A stretch of DNA of 64,000 nt from Rugalucina vietnamica (lineage: Eukaryota > Mollusca > Bivalvia > Lucinida > Lucinidae). A program made the position numbers and the translations under genes. The DNA is taken from NCBI GenBank assembly GCA_964017185.1, contig OZ024880.1, forward strand, positions 47,505,071 through 47,569,070, read 5' to 3'. This document shows, one piece after another, positions 10,600 to 22,684 of this stretch. Within the stretch, counting starts at the first letter, position 1. Each line of letters begins with the position of its first letter. The notes beneath the pieces were generated by a model. The model ran no database searches and had not been told where the DNA came from. It saw only the letters and a list, made by a program, of their open reading frames with translations.

Positions 10600-11110
10600 T
10601 CATAATATTCCTTGACATGTGCCCAAACTCGTACGGGTAGATGCCAGGTCTGTAAATGACCCTGGGTCACAGAACTAGGTCAAAGGCCAAATGAGTGCAA
10701 AATAGCAAAAATCTGTAAAAATAAAAATAACCATTATTATTTTGGGAAATCATGGAGTGATTTTAGGTAACTTGTACCCATGTTATTCCTTGACATGTGT
10801 CCAAAGACATAGGGACGGATATCAAGACTGTAAATACTCCTGGTTGACAGAATTAGGTCAAAAGTCAAATGAGTGCAAAATAACAAACACCCGTTACAAT
10901 AATCAAATAATTTTCATATCAAACATGAACTGACGTTTAAAGCAGCATGTGCTCTTTTTAATTATTGACAAGTGCTTAAACTCATACGGGTATATTCCAA
11001 GTTTGTTACTGCCTCTGGGTCACAGAATTAGGTCAAAGGTCACATGAGTACAAAAATATCAAAACCTGTCATGATTACTAAATAATGCATTTCTATGACA
11101 AAATCATGGG
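10600..11110. repeat. Tandem repeat, about 175 nt x 3
   Basis: Three diverged units begin near 10611, 10789 and 10962. Each reads cttgacatgtg, a conserved 'catacgggta' block, and gggtcacagaattaggtcaa followed by 'atgagtgcaaaa'. This intronic repeat has no coding potential. Confidence 0.7.
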
Positions 11111-12714
11111 CTGGTTTCAAGAAAGTTTCCCAAAGCATTTGTAGTACATCTCTAAGGTGATTTAAGGCTAATCTAGAAAATAATGCATGTCCGCCATTGA
11201 GGTCAAAGGTCAGTTGAGGTCATCAATTCAAAACAGGGCATACCCTGAAAATGCATTCACAATTTCAGTTACTGGAACGTTTTAGTTGTAAAAGTAGTTG
11301 AAAAAGATAGGGGTCTTGTTGTGCTTGTTTTGCATACAAATCTGGACTATAGTCATCTGTTCTTGCAGGTCTATTTGTGCCCCGTCGCACTGTTTCCCTT
11401 AGTATGAAAGTGTAGCAAAACCAGTCTAAATTATTAAAACAAGCATGTTTCACTATTACCCACAAAAATAGTTTTTCTTATTCTAAACTACATTTGTAAA
11501 GATTATACCATAGGATGATCATTTCATTTGTACATGATGTGCCCCCCCCCCCCCAAAAAAAATGCATTATTAATTTTGCCCATTTTAAGAACTGTAGCAA
11601 TTTCCAGAATATAAGTCACGTTTGGTCATTATGAAAATTTCAAAGATGGGGTACAAAATGGCTGCCAACATAAAATGCTTGGCATTAGAAGAACAATATA
11701 GTTATGCTAAACTTACTGGTTCATTTTTGATAATGCTATAACTTTAATTTTGGTATAGCTTTCCACAGTCAGTTATTTAGCAAATGCAACTGCAAAATTG
11801 ATACAATACTTAACTACATATGCTCAGAAGCACACGTTTAGTCATTGAAAATACATGTAAAATTCCATTGAGCCTGTTTAAATCAATGTGTCTTCAAACC
11901 TCCTTGATGGTTTAGGGTTGAAAATATTAACTATTATTTCAAATATAAACAATTGAATTATCGTATGTGGTTTTGCCAGAGTGCATACACCAATCTTCCT
12001 TCTTACTTTAAAACAAATGGAGGCAATCTCCAAATTCTTAAATTTTGACATGTTATATCGTGAGACTGGGGCTGAATTTTGCTGACAGTTTTTCGGATTC
12101 TTGCCAATAGCAACAACTTCTATTCCACAACGCTATAAATAAGTAATGATTTTATCGGTCATCGTGTAGTTACAGAAATTATGTATTGCGAATAAGGCGA
12201 CTGACTGTATCAAAATGTGCAACTTGGGTAATTTCTTATCAGATTTAGAAGAAAAAAAAAAGAATCTATTCAAATTCATCAAGGTCATCAGCAAGATAAA
12301 AAGTTACAGGGCTAGCCAAAGTTAATAACAATGTCAAAACTTTATCCTCTGAGTATAGTTGCACTTAATATGCGCTGAGTTAAGCTAAGAGTGAATAAAA
12401 TGATACTTTAACCTCAGTTACACCATGTTTAAGAGTTCTGGTAAAATATGCAAATAAGAAACTTGTCACTTCTAATACGAAAAAAGATAGCATACATAAG
12501 TGCAGTAAACCACTCTTTGTGGTTGCAGTGGTAAGATGATAACAATTGTCATGTCAGAATTGCCTTACCCATGCTTTCCTTGGACAAGTCTCGGGACAAG
12601 GAAGCAGTGTGACTCTGTGTGTCATAACTTTGATATCCTTGTACCATTTATGAGAGCCATGATGAAATGAATGTCTAAACATACACAAGTTAATTTACTT
12701 CATAATAATTAATA
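11111..12714. other. Intron sequence without recognised features
   Basis: AT-rich intron with a 13-base C run followed by an A run at 11542-11562 and one further 'gtcaaaggtca' trace near 11204. I see no exon, RNA gene or inverted-repeat element. Confidence 0.6.
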
Positions 12715-13335
12715 AAATAAAAATAATTGTTAGATCCTTTGGAAGCAGTAAAACATTCAAAGCTAGAAGATGGGTCATATTGTACAATTTCGGGTACTGA
12801 ACCCTCATCAGTGACCCTTTAAAACCTGGCAGCGAAAGCCAGACATTGTTGCTGCAATTTCAAGAATTTACATCTGTGTAGTCTAAATCAAAGACTCATA
12901 TTCCCAAAGGGGCCAAATAAACACAATATTGTTAAGAAGATGAATCTTAACGTAAAATATATTCGAACTACTCCAAATATATTCACTGATCCCAAAGGAT
13001 CAAAAGAAAAATATAATCTGCACTATGGATGATGTACGGGGAGACTTTTTAGGGCCGCCACACGGCACAACACCAGCTGCCGTAATAGCAAATAAAAATA
13101 ATTGTTAGATCCTTTGGAAGCAGTAAAACATTCAAAGCTAGAAGATGGGTCATATTGTACAATTTCGGGTACTGAACCCTCATCAGTGACCCTTTAAAAC
13201 CTGGCAGCGAAAGCCAGACATTGTTGCTGCAATTTCAAGAATTTACATCTGTGTAGTCAAAATCAAAGACTCATATTCCCAAAGGGGCCAAATAAACACA
13301 ATATTGTTAAGAAGATGAATCTTAACGTAAATGAA
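12715..13335. repeat. Family C repeat with terminal direct repeats
   Basis: A unit beginning TTGTTAGATCCTTTGGAAGC runs about 375 nt. It contains an internal block with GGCCGCCACACGGCACAACA, and the first ~240 nt are then repeated almost identically from about 13093. The same layout (repeat, internal block, repeat) occurs at 58188-58730, so it is a property of the family rather than a chance local duplication. Inside, GATCCTTTGG and CCAAAGGATC are inverted. No open frame is present. Confidence 0.7.
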
Positions 13336-13482
13336 TCATAAGTAAAATATGAATGTGAGTAGTCTCATCAAATAATAAAAAGCAGCAGCTGAGCTAAATC
13401 AATGAAGTAATGTATTATCACGCTATAACATAATCTTATGATTGTAAACCATACTCTGTTTTCAATTGTGTATAATTTCCTA

Positions 13483-13484
<2 letters not shown>

Positions 13485-13532
<48 letters not shown>

Positions 13533-13542
13533 TGTGTGTGTG
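13485..13542. repeat. Poly-T followed by (TG)n microsatellite
   Basis: About 35 T followed directly by about 12 TG dinucleotides, inside intron 4. Confidence 0.95.
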
Positions 13543-14140
13543 TTAGTTTTCCTTTAATCTCCCCGTCCTTTGGTACCCAGAGGGTCGGGGAGGACTATCC
13601 CCCTGGGCACCTTACAAACTACAAGGGTGTTTTATGTGTATATAAATAAGTGCATTCATTCCGCTCCACTTTCATACCAACTTACACACTAACAGTCATA
13701 TCATCTTTACCTAGTTACCATTATTTTTGTGTAATGGACGATGAGATCATTATCAAAAAGTTTTACAGCCATCATTGCTTACAGTGTTGTTACTTCTCTG
13801 TAATCAGAAATCTCCCATCGCAAACCCACTACACAGAATCCCCGCCACAAATATAAATATCATATCTTGTTTGTTGAAAATGCATTAATTACACTCACAC
13901 ATGTGACGGCAAATCTGCAACGCAAGCCCACAGTGAAACATTTCTGACTATCTGCTATCTGGCTACAAACCAAATACAATACTAATTTGTTGAACTTAGC
14001 AGATGAAAACACACATCTATTAAATATATATACAAACAAGAAAATAAGTCTAGATTGACCCTCTCACAGCCTGGCAGATTGATTTTTCTTAGTCAAAATT
14101 CAGTCCTTTTAAAGGAAAATCAGGGGCAATTTTATTCTAC

Positions 14141-14677
14141 TCAATCAATTAACTGCAATAATTCATTGTACTTAGACCATTTTTCCTCAAATTTGTTTAG
14201 ACAATTGTTTTTTGTTGCTGTGTGTTGTTCAAGCATATGACAATATTTAATTTTTTTAAGAAGTGTGGTAAGAGACAAAGGCTGATTAAGACGTTTTGCT
14301 AAGTATATATAATGTTTTATTATAATAAAGATTTCTAAATCTACAGTTGAGTATATATTTCCTATATTAAAGATGAACAGTTCTTCTGTGAGGTTAAGAC
14401 CTATATTTTTATGATTTAAATACCGGGTAAACTGCCGAATTATTGACTGGCTTTCTTGACAAGTCCAGAGCATATGACTTATAGTTTCTTCTTCTCCACA
14501 ATAATTACAGTGTGGGTTTTTGACATACTTGATTGTGTGTAAATATTTCCTAGTTGGTAAAATTCTGTGATTTATTCTTATTTGAAACCATTGTAGTTTA
14601 GTTCCTAATGTGGAGTTAAATGGTGAAGAGTATATGGCTTTCCAGTTTTCATGTTCTATATTGTATGCATTTTCCAA
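14141..14677 (-). pseudogene. LINE C-terminal fragment
   Basis: A 178-codon frame that continues upstream through EKPTSQIKLENAYN to the Penelope-like insertion point. It includes LQWFQIRINHRILPTRKYL and CNYC-x9-H-x4-C, the usual C-terminal knuckle of L1/Tx1-type LINE proteins. It is a fragment of the broken element and not a host gene. Confidence 0.75.
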
Positions 14678-14728
14678 TTTAATTTGTGATGTTGGTTTTT
14701 CATTGTTTCTGTTAAAAATGTTATAAAA

Positions 14729-15378
14729 AGGTACAAGTAGGCAAAGATCAGGAAAAGGCGCAATCAGAAAAAGATTCCCACTCTAAAAACCGAGGTGGGA
14801 AAAAACCAAACTAACAATCAGGTACTTATACCATGAAACATATCGTAAGCCGAATGAGCAGCTATTTTCCCAATAGGTGGCCACTCAGTTACATTAACTT
14901 AACTAAAAATATGAAAACATACATAAGGCGCCAACAGCACAAAAAATTTTTATACACCAAGACATAAAACAAAAAGAACCACCACAGAAGTATCGACTTG
15001 GAACGATCAGTAACACAGTTACCGGCGGGCTTAAACCGATTTTACATGGCCATAACCTCACCCTCAGCTTCCGCAGTGGTTCAGTGATATACAAGAAATA
15101 AGAAAAATCATATTAAGAAAATACTAAACATAGATACCAACGTTTAACATGAATAACGGAAAGCAGGGTGAGCAGCTATTGAAGGTATTAGGTGGTCACA
15201 GTGCAAGCTTGGACAGAACAAGTAAAATGCAGAGGGCTAAGTGAACAGCCAAATTATAATCGGGTGGCCACAAAGCCATGAAACTCGTCATCGGAATAAC
15301 TTTTGATAAGTGTGAACCACAACAGTAGTACCGCCTTGGAACGCTCAGTTATAAATAACTGGGGGGCTTAAACCGGTT
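14729..15378 (-). mobile_element. Composite Penelope-like tail inserted in the LINE
   Basis: The segment starts with the family A end (aggtacaagtaggcaaagat), runs as a family A tail to about 15084, and then continues as a second, diverged family A tail to 15378 (gagcagctatt...actggggggctta). An identical 8-base sequence TTATAAAA lies on both sides (14721-14728 and 15379-15386). Removing the insert with one copy restores the LINE frame GGKDFYNIFNRNN. The two tails therefore entered as one event. Confidence 0.75.
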
Positions 15379-16045
15379 TTATAAAAATCTTTACCCCCTT
15401 TTTTGGATTTTATTAAAAGAAATACATTCACAGGAATAAATGGCATTTTCAATTTTTTGGTGAAATTTATTATACCATGTTTTCTTGCATAATCTTTGAT
15501 TGCATTCGTTAATCCTTGAAATCCAATGAAATTTGTTTTTATATTGAACAGTCTTTCAAAATTTTCTTGAGTTTAGAACTCCCCATTTTCTGCTATTAAA
15601 TCATTTATATACATAATACCGTTTTTATACCAATTTGTTTTCCACACAGGGGTATTTCCAACTTTGATTTCTATATTATAGAACACTGGACTTGAAAGTA
15701 TAGAATCTTCATTGTCAACTGGTGTAGTATTGTCAGTTTGACGTTTCACCAGTAAACTTTTCTGATTCTGATTCTGAACTGTATTTTTATTTATTTAGTC
15801 TGTGTATGCTGTTAGAACATCAGTCCAAAACTTATTCTTTATTTTATGCAGTACTGATTGCAGGTAACTAGTGCCATGAGAAAAGAATTCATTGAAATTG
15901 ATACAATCTTTAATTACTGACTGCCAATGGCTATTATTTAAGATCTTCTTAACCAAGTTACCTTCATACTATTAATAAATGCTTTAAGGTTAACCATTCT
16001 TAAACCACCCTCACAATATTGTTTGACAACAACAGTCTGTTTAAT

Positions 16046-16763
16046 TTAAGTTGGACCCTCCCATAAAAAGTCATAAAACATTGTGTTTAATTCTTTAAGT
16101 ATTCGGTCATTTGGGTTTGATATTGAAATAAACCGATGATTTAAAATTGGTAAAAGTAAAGTTTTAATAACTGTTATCTTGCCCATTGGAGTCAAGTATC
16201 TGCGTTTCCATAATTTTATTAAAGACCTAATTTTTTGCAATTTTTCATTAAAGTTTAAAGTTTGCATTTGATCCAGATTAACATTAAAATTTATTCCTAG
16301 AAGTTTAAAATCTGTTTTGCCCCAACAAAGTTTCCATCTTGTTTTAATTGATGCACTGCTAAACTTTTTCAGCCCTATCCATACAGCATGTGTTTTGTCA
16401 TAATTGATTCTGAAAAGTCCTGAAAAATTTGAGCGTTTCATTTAATGATTTACTTGTTCCGTCTAAGAAAAATAGAGTATCATCTGCGTATTGTGACAAC
16501 TTGTGTTCTTTTCTATTAATGATTATGCCATTGATGTTTTTATTATTTCTTATCATTATGCCTAAGATCTCCACACATAAAATAAATAAAAATGGTGACA
16601 CTGGGTCCCCTTGACGACATCCGCGACCAATACGGAATAAGGGTGAAAGATGACCACCTTGATTTACACTTAGGATAGCATTGTTATTAAATAATTTTAT
16701 CCAGGAGATTAAGGAATCACCAAAGCCCAAATATTTTAAAACCTTGTATAAAATGACCTAAGT
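16046..16763 (-). pseudogene. LINE reverse transcriptase palm and thumb fragment, frameshifted
   Basis: Two overlapping minus-strand frames together cover RT motif B (GRGCRQGDPVSPFLF), the catalytic YADD in motif C, a K-rich thumb and the 'FYDFLWEGP' motif. They are shifted relative to each other around 16400-16440, where FQNQL in one frame meets SGLFRINYDKT in the other, so at least one frameshift has inactivated the copy. Motif A with the first catalytic Asp is absent. Confidence 0.75.
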
Positions 16764-18750
16764 TGCTGTATGATATATTAATGAATTGATGTACGAAAAT
16801 AAAAATGCCTAAGTCAAACCTAGCATCTCAATGCTAGCACAACCAAGCCAAGTCTGTCTACCAGTGCATGACATCTCTACATACCCAGAGTCTCCACCAA
16901 AGAAAAAAACATAAAGATCTTTCATGTCGAAAGGCTTTAAATTCACGAAAATGTTTTGCTCTTCCAATTATACTCTGATCACTCTGCTGACAAACTATAT
17001 CAAGTGACTGTAAGCCAAGCCTAATGGCAGAGTCATGCCAATGTCAGCCAGTGTCATTGTCTGTTACTCATGTTAGCGTGACGTCGGTCGCATATTGTCA
17101 TGACGTTAAGCTCGAAAATTTAGCATTTGGGCTGTTCCAAAAGTCCAATTTAATGTCAAATATCCGGAAAATTAGCAACAATTTTTGAAACTAAAACTTA
17201 AGTCTGATACTTGATTGGTAATAAAAACGTGAATTTAAGTAATGAAATTCAGATGTTTAGCTTTCACTGGATGATGAAAAATATCAGTTTTAATGTCTTC
17301 GAGAGGCCCTTCGGGCTTCACAAACATCAAAACAGCCTGGATTTCAATCAATTTATATTTATCATTAATACACTATTTATTGATCTGGAAGTTTCGAAGA
17401 ATAGATAAGCTGGACCACTAAATTATTGAAGAAAATATGCCCTAAACAGAGTTGCTTGCGATGAAATCAAGATAACTTATGTATCCCATACGTATTAAAG
17501 GTAATAAAATTTTACCAATACATATTTAATTATTGCTGATGTGGCAGCCATCTTGACCACCATCATTATACAATAAGTAAAATAATAACACACAAGTTTA
17601 AATCTGACTCATTTCAAATTACTCTGATTACCATCAATACACTTATTTTCAATCATTACTTTTTCTCAGGGTCAAAATTAGAAAACAACATGAAACATAA
17701 TTATTATTTTGTCCTTACATGACAATGAACTTCGAGTATATAAATCAATATCATTTATAAATCCAAACAAACACATGGCAATCAACACCATAAATGTATC
17801 AAATGTTTCTTAGTTTAACAAAACTGATCAAATACAATATAAGAAAGTACAATAAAATTAGATGTGTATGAAGATTTTTAGACGAGGGTAAGTTACTTGT
17901 ACATGTATCGACTGTTATAGCATTCTCTTGTTTTTGGCAGCCATATTGGACATCATCTTGAAATGATGAAAACTACAAAATCAAACAGTAGTCTCAAGAT
18001 GCAAAAAAAGAACTTTATCCCATCAGAATACCACTGACACTGATGTTTATACAGACAATTGTAAAAGGGTATGAAAATAGGCAATGTTTGCACTAAAGTG
18101 ACCTTTGACCTTAGTTGTAACAATTGTTGTTGATTACACCTCAGAAGTGTATAGGATGTAATTTAGGGGTTATCTTTACAAAAGAATTGAAAATATTACA
18201 TAAGATATTGCTTATATGTTGAAATATATGAAAGTTTTGCACTTAGTTGACCTTTGACCCACTTTTGGGACTCCAGGGCATTTTCAGACTTGGCATCCAC
18301 TCTAGCGTGTATTCTTACACATCAAGGAAGACATCTAGCATGGATGCCAAAATGTACTCAAAAATGCCATCAGAAAAATATTTTGATGGCTTGGGAGGCC
18401 AACTATCATTGTGATAGTTATTGAATAATATATGTGGTATGAGATGTGGGGACTGACTATGCACACGGGTTGTATTGCATGAACTAGAATATAGCCATTT
18501 TATACATTATTTTCCCACTGGACTTTTAAACCAGGCCTCGCGAGTTCGATTCCGGGCTTTGATAGGTTTTCGGATGAGACTTTCAATCGTGGCACCATTT
18601 AAATATGACCTTCTCATTTGAACGAAGAGTTACACACAGACCACCACTACGTCACATCTCTTAAGATCAGATATTGTTTTATGGTAATGAAGTGCTATGT
18701 AATACAAAAAAAATTGTCAATACCAGTTTTACTTTTTTTTATTTTTTCAG
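16764..18750. other. Intron 4 distal part, no recognised features
   Basis: AT-rich sequence with no exon-like frame. The only structured hint is a Pol III B-box-like sequence (GAGTTCGATTCC, 18540-18551) without a convincing tRNA fold. Exon 5 follows a long pyrimidine tract at 18730-18748. Confidence 0.6.
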
Positions 18751-18876
18751 ATATTAACGAGTGTGATGAACAACTATCAGACTGTCAGCAAGTCTGTACA
18801 AACAGTGCGGGAAGTTTTACTTGCTCCTGTCACATCGGTTATACATACGACAACGCAACGAATACATGCACTGAAG
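18751..18876 (+). CDS. Exon 5: calcium-binding EGF
   Basis: The acceptor is attttttcag and the donor GAAG/gtaagc, close to consensus; 42 codons between phase-1 introns. It starts DINEC, contains CTNSAGSFTC (beta-hydroxylation pattern) and ends GYTYDNATNTCTEG, with a glycosylation-type site NAT. The last ~50 nt of this exon plus its splice donor are the seed of the minisatellite that follows immediately. Confidence 0.92.
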
Positions 18877-20732
18877 GTAAGCTTTGCCTGCTCCTGTCTC
18901 ACCGGTTAATACATACAAAATCACAGCGTGTATATGCACGGAAGGTAAGCTTTGCCTGCTCTTGTTTCACCGGTTAATACATACAAAATCACAGCGACTA
19001 CATGCACTGAAGGTTAGCTTTGCATGCTCCTGTAACGATGTTTATACATCGTCAGCACAGCGAATACATGCAATGTTGGGAAGCTTTGCCTGCTCCTTTT
19101 GCGCCAGTTATACATACATATGCAACAACACAGCGAATACATTAACTGAAGGTAAGCTTTGCCTGCTCCTGTCTCACCGGTAATACAAACAACAGCACGG
19201 CATGTACATGCTCTAAAGGAAAACTTTGCCAGCTTCTGTTTAACAGGTTAAACAAACAACAACACGGCGAATACATGCACTGAAGGTTAGCTTTGTCTGC
19301 TCCTGCCTCGCCGGTTATACAAACAGCAGCACAGCAAATACATGCTTTGAACGCCCATGTCTCACCGGTTATACAAACAACAGCAGAGCGAATACATGCA
19401 CTGAATGTTAGTTATGCCTGCTCCTGCCGTACCGGTTATATAAACAATAGCACAGCGCATACATGCTCTAAAGATAAGCTTTGCCCGCTCCTGTCTCACA
19501 GGTTATAGAAACAACAGCAGAGCGAATACATGCACTGAATGTAAACTTTGCCAGCTTCTGTCACACCGGTTATACATACAACAGATCAGCGAATACATGC
19601 ACTGAAAGAAAGCTTTACCTGCTACTGTCACGCCGGTTATACATATGACTGCACAACAAATACATGCACTGAAGGTAAGCTTTGCCTGCAAGTTTGGCCT
19701 GCAAGCTTTGCCTGCTTCTGTCTCACTGGTTATATATACGATAGCACAGCGTATACATGCACCGAAGGTAAGCTGTGCCTACTCTTGTCACACCGGTAAT
19801 ACATGCAAAATCACAGCGAATACATGCATTGACGGTAAGCTTTGCCTGCTCCTGCCTCACCGGTTATACTAACAGCAGCAAAGCGAATACATGCTCTAAA
19901 GGTAAACTTTGTCTGCCCCTGTCTCACCGGTTATGCAACATCAGCACAGCGAATACATGCACTGAATGTAAGCTTTGCCTGCTCCTGCCTCATACAACAG
20001 ATCAGCGAATACATGCACTGAAAATAATCTTTGCCTGCTACTGTCACACCGGTTATACATATGACTGCACAACGAATAGATGCACTGAAGGTAAGCTTTG
20101 CCTGCAAGTTTTGCCTGCAAGTTTTGCCTGCAAGCTTTGCCTGCTTCTGTCTCATCGGTCATACATACGATAGCACAGCGACTACGTGCACTGAATGTGA
20201 GCTTTGCCTACTCCTGTCACACCGGTTATACCTACAACTGCACAGCTTTGCCTGCTCCTGTCTCATTGGTTATAGCACAGCACAGCACAGCAAATACATG
20301 CTCTAAAGGTAAGCTTTATATGCTCCTGTCTCACCGCTTATGCAACAACAGCACAGCGAATTCATGCACTGAATGTAAGCTTTGCCTACTCCTGCCTCAC
20401 CGGTTATACAAACAACAGCACAGCAAATACATGCTCTGAAGGTAAGCTTTGTTTGCTCCTTTCTCACCGGTTATACATGCATAAGCACAGCGAAAACATG
20501 CATCAGCACAGCGAATACATGCACTGAAGGTAAGTTTTCCTGGTTCTGTCATGCCGATTATACATACAAATGCACAGCGAATACGTGCACTGAAGCTTTG
20601 CATGCTCCTGTCTCACAGGAAATATATACGATAGCACAACGACTAGATGCACCGAACGTTCGCTTTGCCTGCTCCAGAACCACCGGTTATACATACGATA
20701 GCACAGCGAATACATGCACCAAAGTTAAGTTA
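18877..20732 (+). repeat. Minisatellite of ~67-nt units derived from the exon 5 end and its 5' splice site
   Basis: Roughly two dozen or more diverged units run head to tail from the donor of exon 5. Each consists of an exon-like part (TTTGCCTGCTCCTGTCTCAC, then CGGTTATACATACAACAGCA and GCGAATACATGCACTGAAG) followed by the donor-like GGTAAGC. Translated in the right frame, a unit gives FACSCLTGYTYNSTANTCTEG, the second half of the exon 5 EGF. Measured spacings between successive donors are 68, 68, about 66 and 73, so the frame shifts from unit to unit and no long domain array is encoded. At least ten units keep a GGTAAG donor. No acceptor-type pyrimidine tract precedes the units. Short internal duplications (TTTGCCTGCAAG) occur near 19690 and 20100. 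Confidence 0.9.
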
Positions 20733-21142
20733 TCCATTAAGAAAATACGCTTATGAAATATACAATCTTTTTGGCTGTAAAATTGAAATTTGTCTCTTGC
20801 CCTACTTTAATTTGATGATACTGGCAATCAGTATGATGTGCTACAGTAGTCATGCATATTACAATATTTTATTTTAGATATTTTAAAGTAAAATTGTTGC
20901 ATTGACTGTACACAGAGAGTTCGATCTTTCATCTGAGAAAGCAACACTTTCCCAAAATGTGTACATAAGGTAGATTTAGTGTTAAAATATAAATACAAGA
21001 AACAGAGAACCACGTAAAAAAGACACACGTCTGCTTCTTTTTCACACGGGTTCTTCATAAATGACACAATATTGACTTTATATGACTATTTTATAAAGAT
21101 CATTATTTGTATAAGTCATATCACAAATAAACATTTTTGCAG
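20733..21142. other. Intron remainder, no features
   Basis: AT-rich sequence leading into the exon 6 acceptor. No repeat or frame was recognised. Confidence 0.6.
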
Positions 21143-21271
21143 ATGCTTCAGCCCCTGTGGAATGTAGTAACAAAAACTGTAATAACACTGCTGGTTGCAC
21201 TGTGGAGAATGGAGAGGCTAAATGTTTTTGTTCATCAGGTTACGAACTATTAGAAAATGATACATGTGTAG
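21143..21271 (+). CDS. Exon 6: EGF-like, atypical calcium site
   Basis: The acceptor is atttttgcag and the donor GTAG/gttagt; 43 codons between phase-1 introns. It reads DASAPVEC-x4-C and ends CFCSSGYELLENDTCVG, with six cysteines. The usual D-x-D/N-E-C start is replaced by PVEC, and CTVENGEAKC lacks the aromatic residue of the beta-hydroxylation motif, so calcium binding is doubtful. Glycosylation-type sites are NNT and NDT. Confidence 0.9.
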
Positions 21272-21309
21272 GTTAGTATAGTTAGTAGCATTTTTTCTGA
21301 GAAATAGGG

Positions 21310-21310
<1 letters not shown>

Positions 21311-21366
<56 letters not shown>
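21311..21366. repeat. (TG)28 microsatellite
   Basis: A perfect TG run of 56 nt in the short intron between exons 6 and 7. The Cys-Val open frame across it is an artefact. Confidence 0.97.
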
Positions 21367-21367
<1 letters not shown>

Positions 21368-21733
21368 CAATAGCATATCGTTGTATTTATAGTAAAATCA
21401 ATGTTCCAAATTCAGTATTATCATATTCTGTATACACAGAATTACGAAACTCAATTAGCCAACCTTTCCATTTTAATTTTGGAACAACAACATTCTTTTA
21501 TCAATTGAGCCGCGCCATAAGCAACTCAACAAACTTCAGATGCGGAAAAATAGACGCAGACCAGCGTTTTTGTGCATTTGTTTTCGCTACTCGGAAAGCA
21601 CAATTCCTCCACTTTCTAAATCCAAAATTTCGAGTTCCTAGTCCGCTTCTGTGACTGTACATGCTAGTTTGTACCGGACCTGCTCGGAAACCACATTGTT
21701 CGTTTTCTCATGATAAAACACTAATATATGTAG

Positions 21734-21850
21734 ATCGTGACGAGTGTGAGCTGACAGTATGTACCCAGTCCTGCACCAACACACAGGGTAGCTTCATGTG
21801 TGGATGTTACACAGGATACCAACTGGAAGATGATCACAAAACTTGTACAG
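21734..21850 (+). CDS. Exon 7: calcium-binding EGF
   Basis: The acceptor is atatatgtag and the donor ACAG/gtacct; 39 codons between phase-1 introns. It starts DRDEC, contains CTNTQGSFMC (beta-hydroxylation pattern) and ends GYQLEDDHKTCTG. The acceptor has a weak pyrimidine tract, but frame and phase fit both neighbours. Confidence 0.9.
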
Positions 21851-21884
21851 GTACCTTTAACAAAACCTGTTCATGCACTACATT

Positions 21885-22060
21885 TCCAAAACTTTCCCAT
21901 GCAATATACTGAGACTTTTCTCAGCTGTAAAAAATGAAAATTCCATTGATTTGTTTATATTTTTAATTCTTTAATTATTTTCTAATCTTATTCCAAGCAG
22001 ACAGGTCCAAGCAATATACAGAGATTTTTCTCAGCTGTAAAAATTGAAAATTCTATATCG
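21885..22060. repeat. Local duplication, about 110 nt apart
   Basis: Two copies of a block around CTCAGCTGTAAAAA(A/T)TGAAAATTC occur at about 21915-21945 and 22030-22060, each preceded by GCAATATAC-GAGA. A simple intronic duplication. Confidence 0.6.
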
Positions 22061-22269
22061 TTGAATATCATTGCTATCAATAGATTTTTTTAAAAATAAT
22101 CATGCAAGGGCAGTCTTCAATAACGACCAAGACCCATGGTCGAATACCAATTAATTCATTGTTCAGCCTATATTGGGATCAATAACCTCATGATATCGTC
22201 TATAAGCATACCCTCCGAAACCTGCAACAACTCCAATCAAAATAGCATCCCATTAAAATGAAGCAACAA

Positions 22270-22600
22270 CCCGACATAGCTGCTGACTGAGACACTAAGC
22301 AGCACATTCATAGTGCAGATTATATTTTTCATTTTCCATCCTATAAGATCAGTAAAGAGATTCAGAGTATTCAAAACACTTACATTTAGAAACACACTTC
22401 TAAGCAGATTTAATTAATTGGCCCAGTGTAAGAATGTGTCTTTGATTTAGGTTTCGTATAAATTCTCGAAATTGAAGCACTATAGTCTGGCTTTCGTTGC
22501 CGGTTTTAAAAGGGCTACTGATAGGGGTTCATTGTTCGAAATCCACACTATCTCCCTAGGAATGCTTTACTACTTTCAAAGGATCAAACCATCATAATTT
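22270..22600 (-). repeat. Family C copy, reverse orientation
   Basis: The reverse complement matches the family C unit at 12728: shared blocks are TTTGAAAGTAGTAAAGCATT-like, the GGGTTCA/TGAACCC block, the CTGGCTTTCG(T/C)TGCC block and GATCAGTAAAG. It is more diverged than the other two loci. Confidence 0.6.
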
Positions 22601-22684
22601 ATTTAAGATTTGTATAATGGAAAAAGGACGGACACTTACATAATTGTAGATTTGTAATTTTATATACCTTATACTTCATTTCAG

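Larger units (their letters stand above)
14130..16763 (-). mobile_element. Broken L1/Tx1-type LINE, 5'-truncated and interrupted
   Basis: Pieces of one non-LTR reverse transcriptase read on the minus strand in the right order. They are: the RT palm (16398-16763: GRGCRQGDPVSPFLF, then QYADDTLFFLDGT); the 'INYDKTHAVWIG' and 'WKRRYLTPMGKITVIKTLLL' thumb region (16046-16441); a frameshifted GGLRMVNLKAF stretch near 16000; and the C-terminal region with a CNYC...H...C zinc-knuckle-like motif (14141-14677). The endonuclease and the RT motif containing the first catalytic Asp are missing at the 5' end. A Penelope-like insertion at 14729-15378 splits the C-terminal part. Assignment to L1/Tx1 rests on the motif style. 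The exact 3' end is not visible. Confidence 0.75.

Noticed and set aside
18535..18560. tRNA-like GAGTTCGATTCC (B-box)
   Set aside because: No A-box at proper spacing and no T-arm stem pairing, so not a tRNA gene. At most a SINE fossil.
18884..20877. Series of open frames of 60-130 codons on both strands in the exon 5 downstream array
   Set aside because: They are created by the Cys-rich minisatellite. Unit length shifts the frame, there are no acceptors, and minus-strand frames mirror the repeats, so none is an independent gene.
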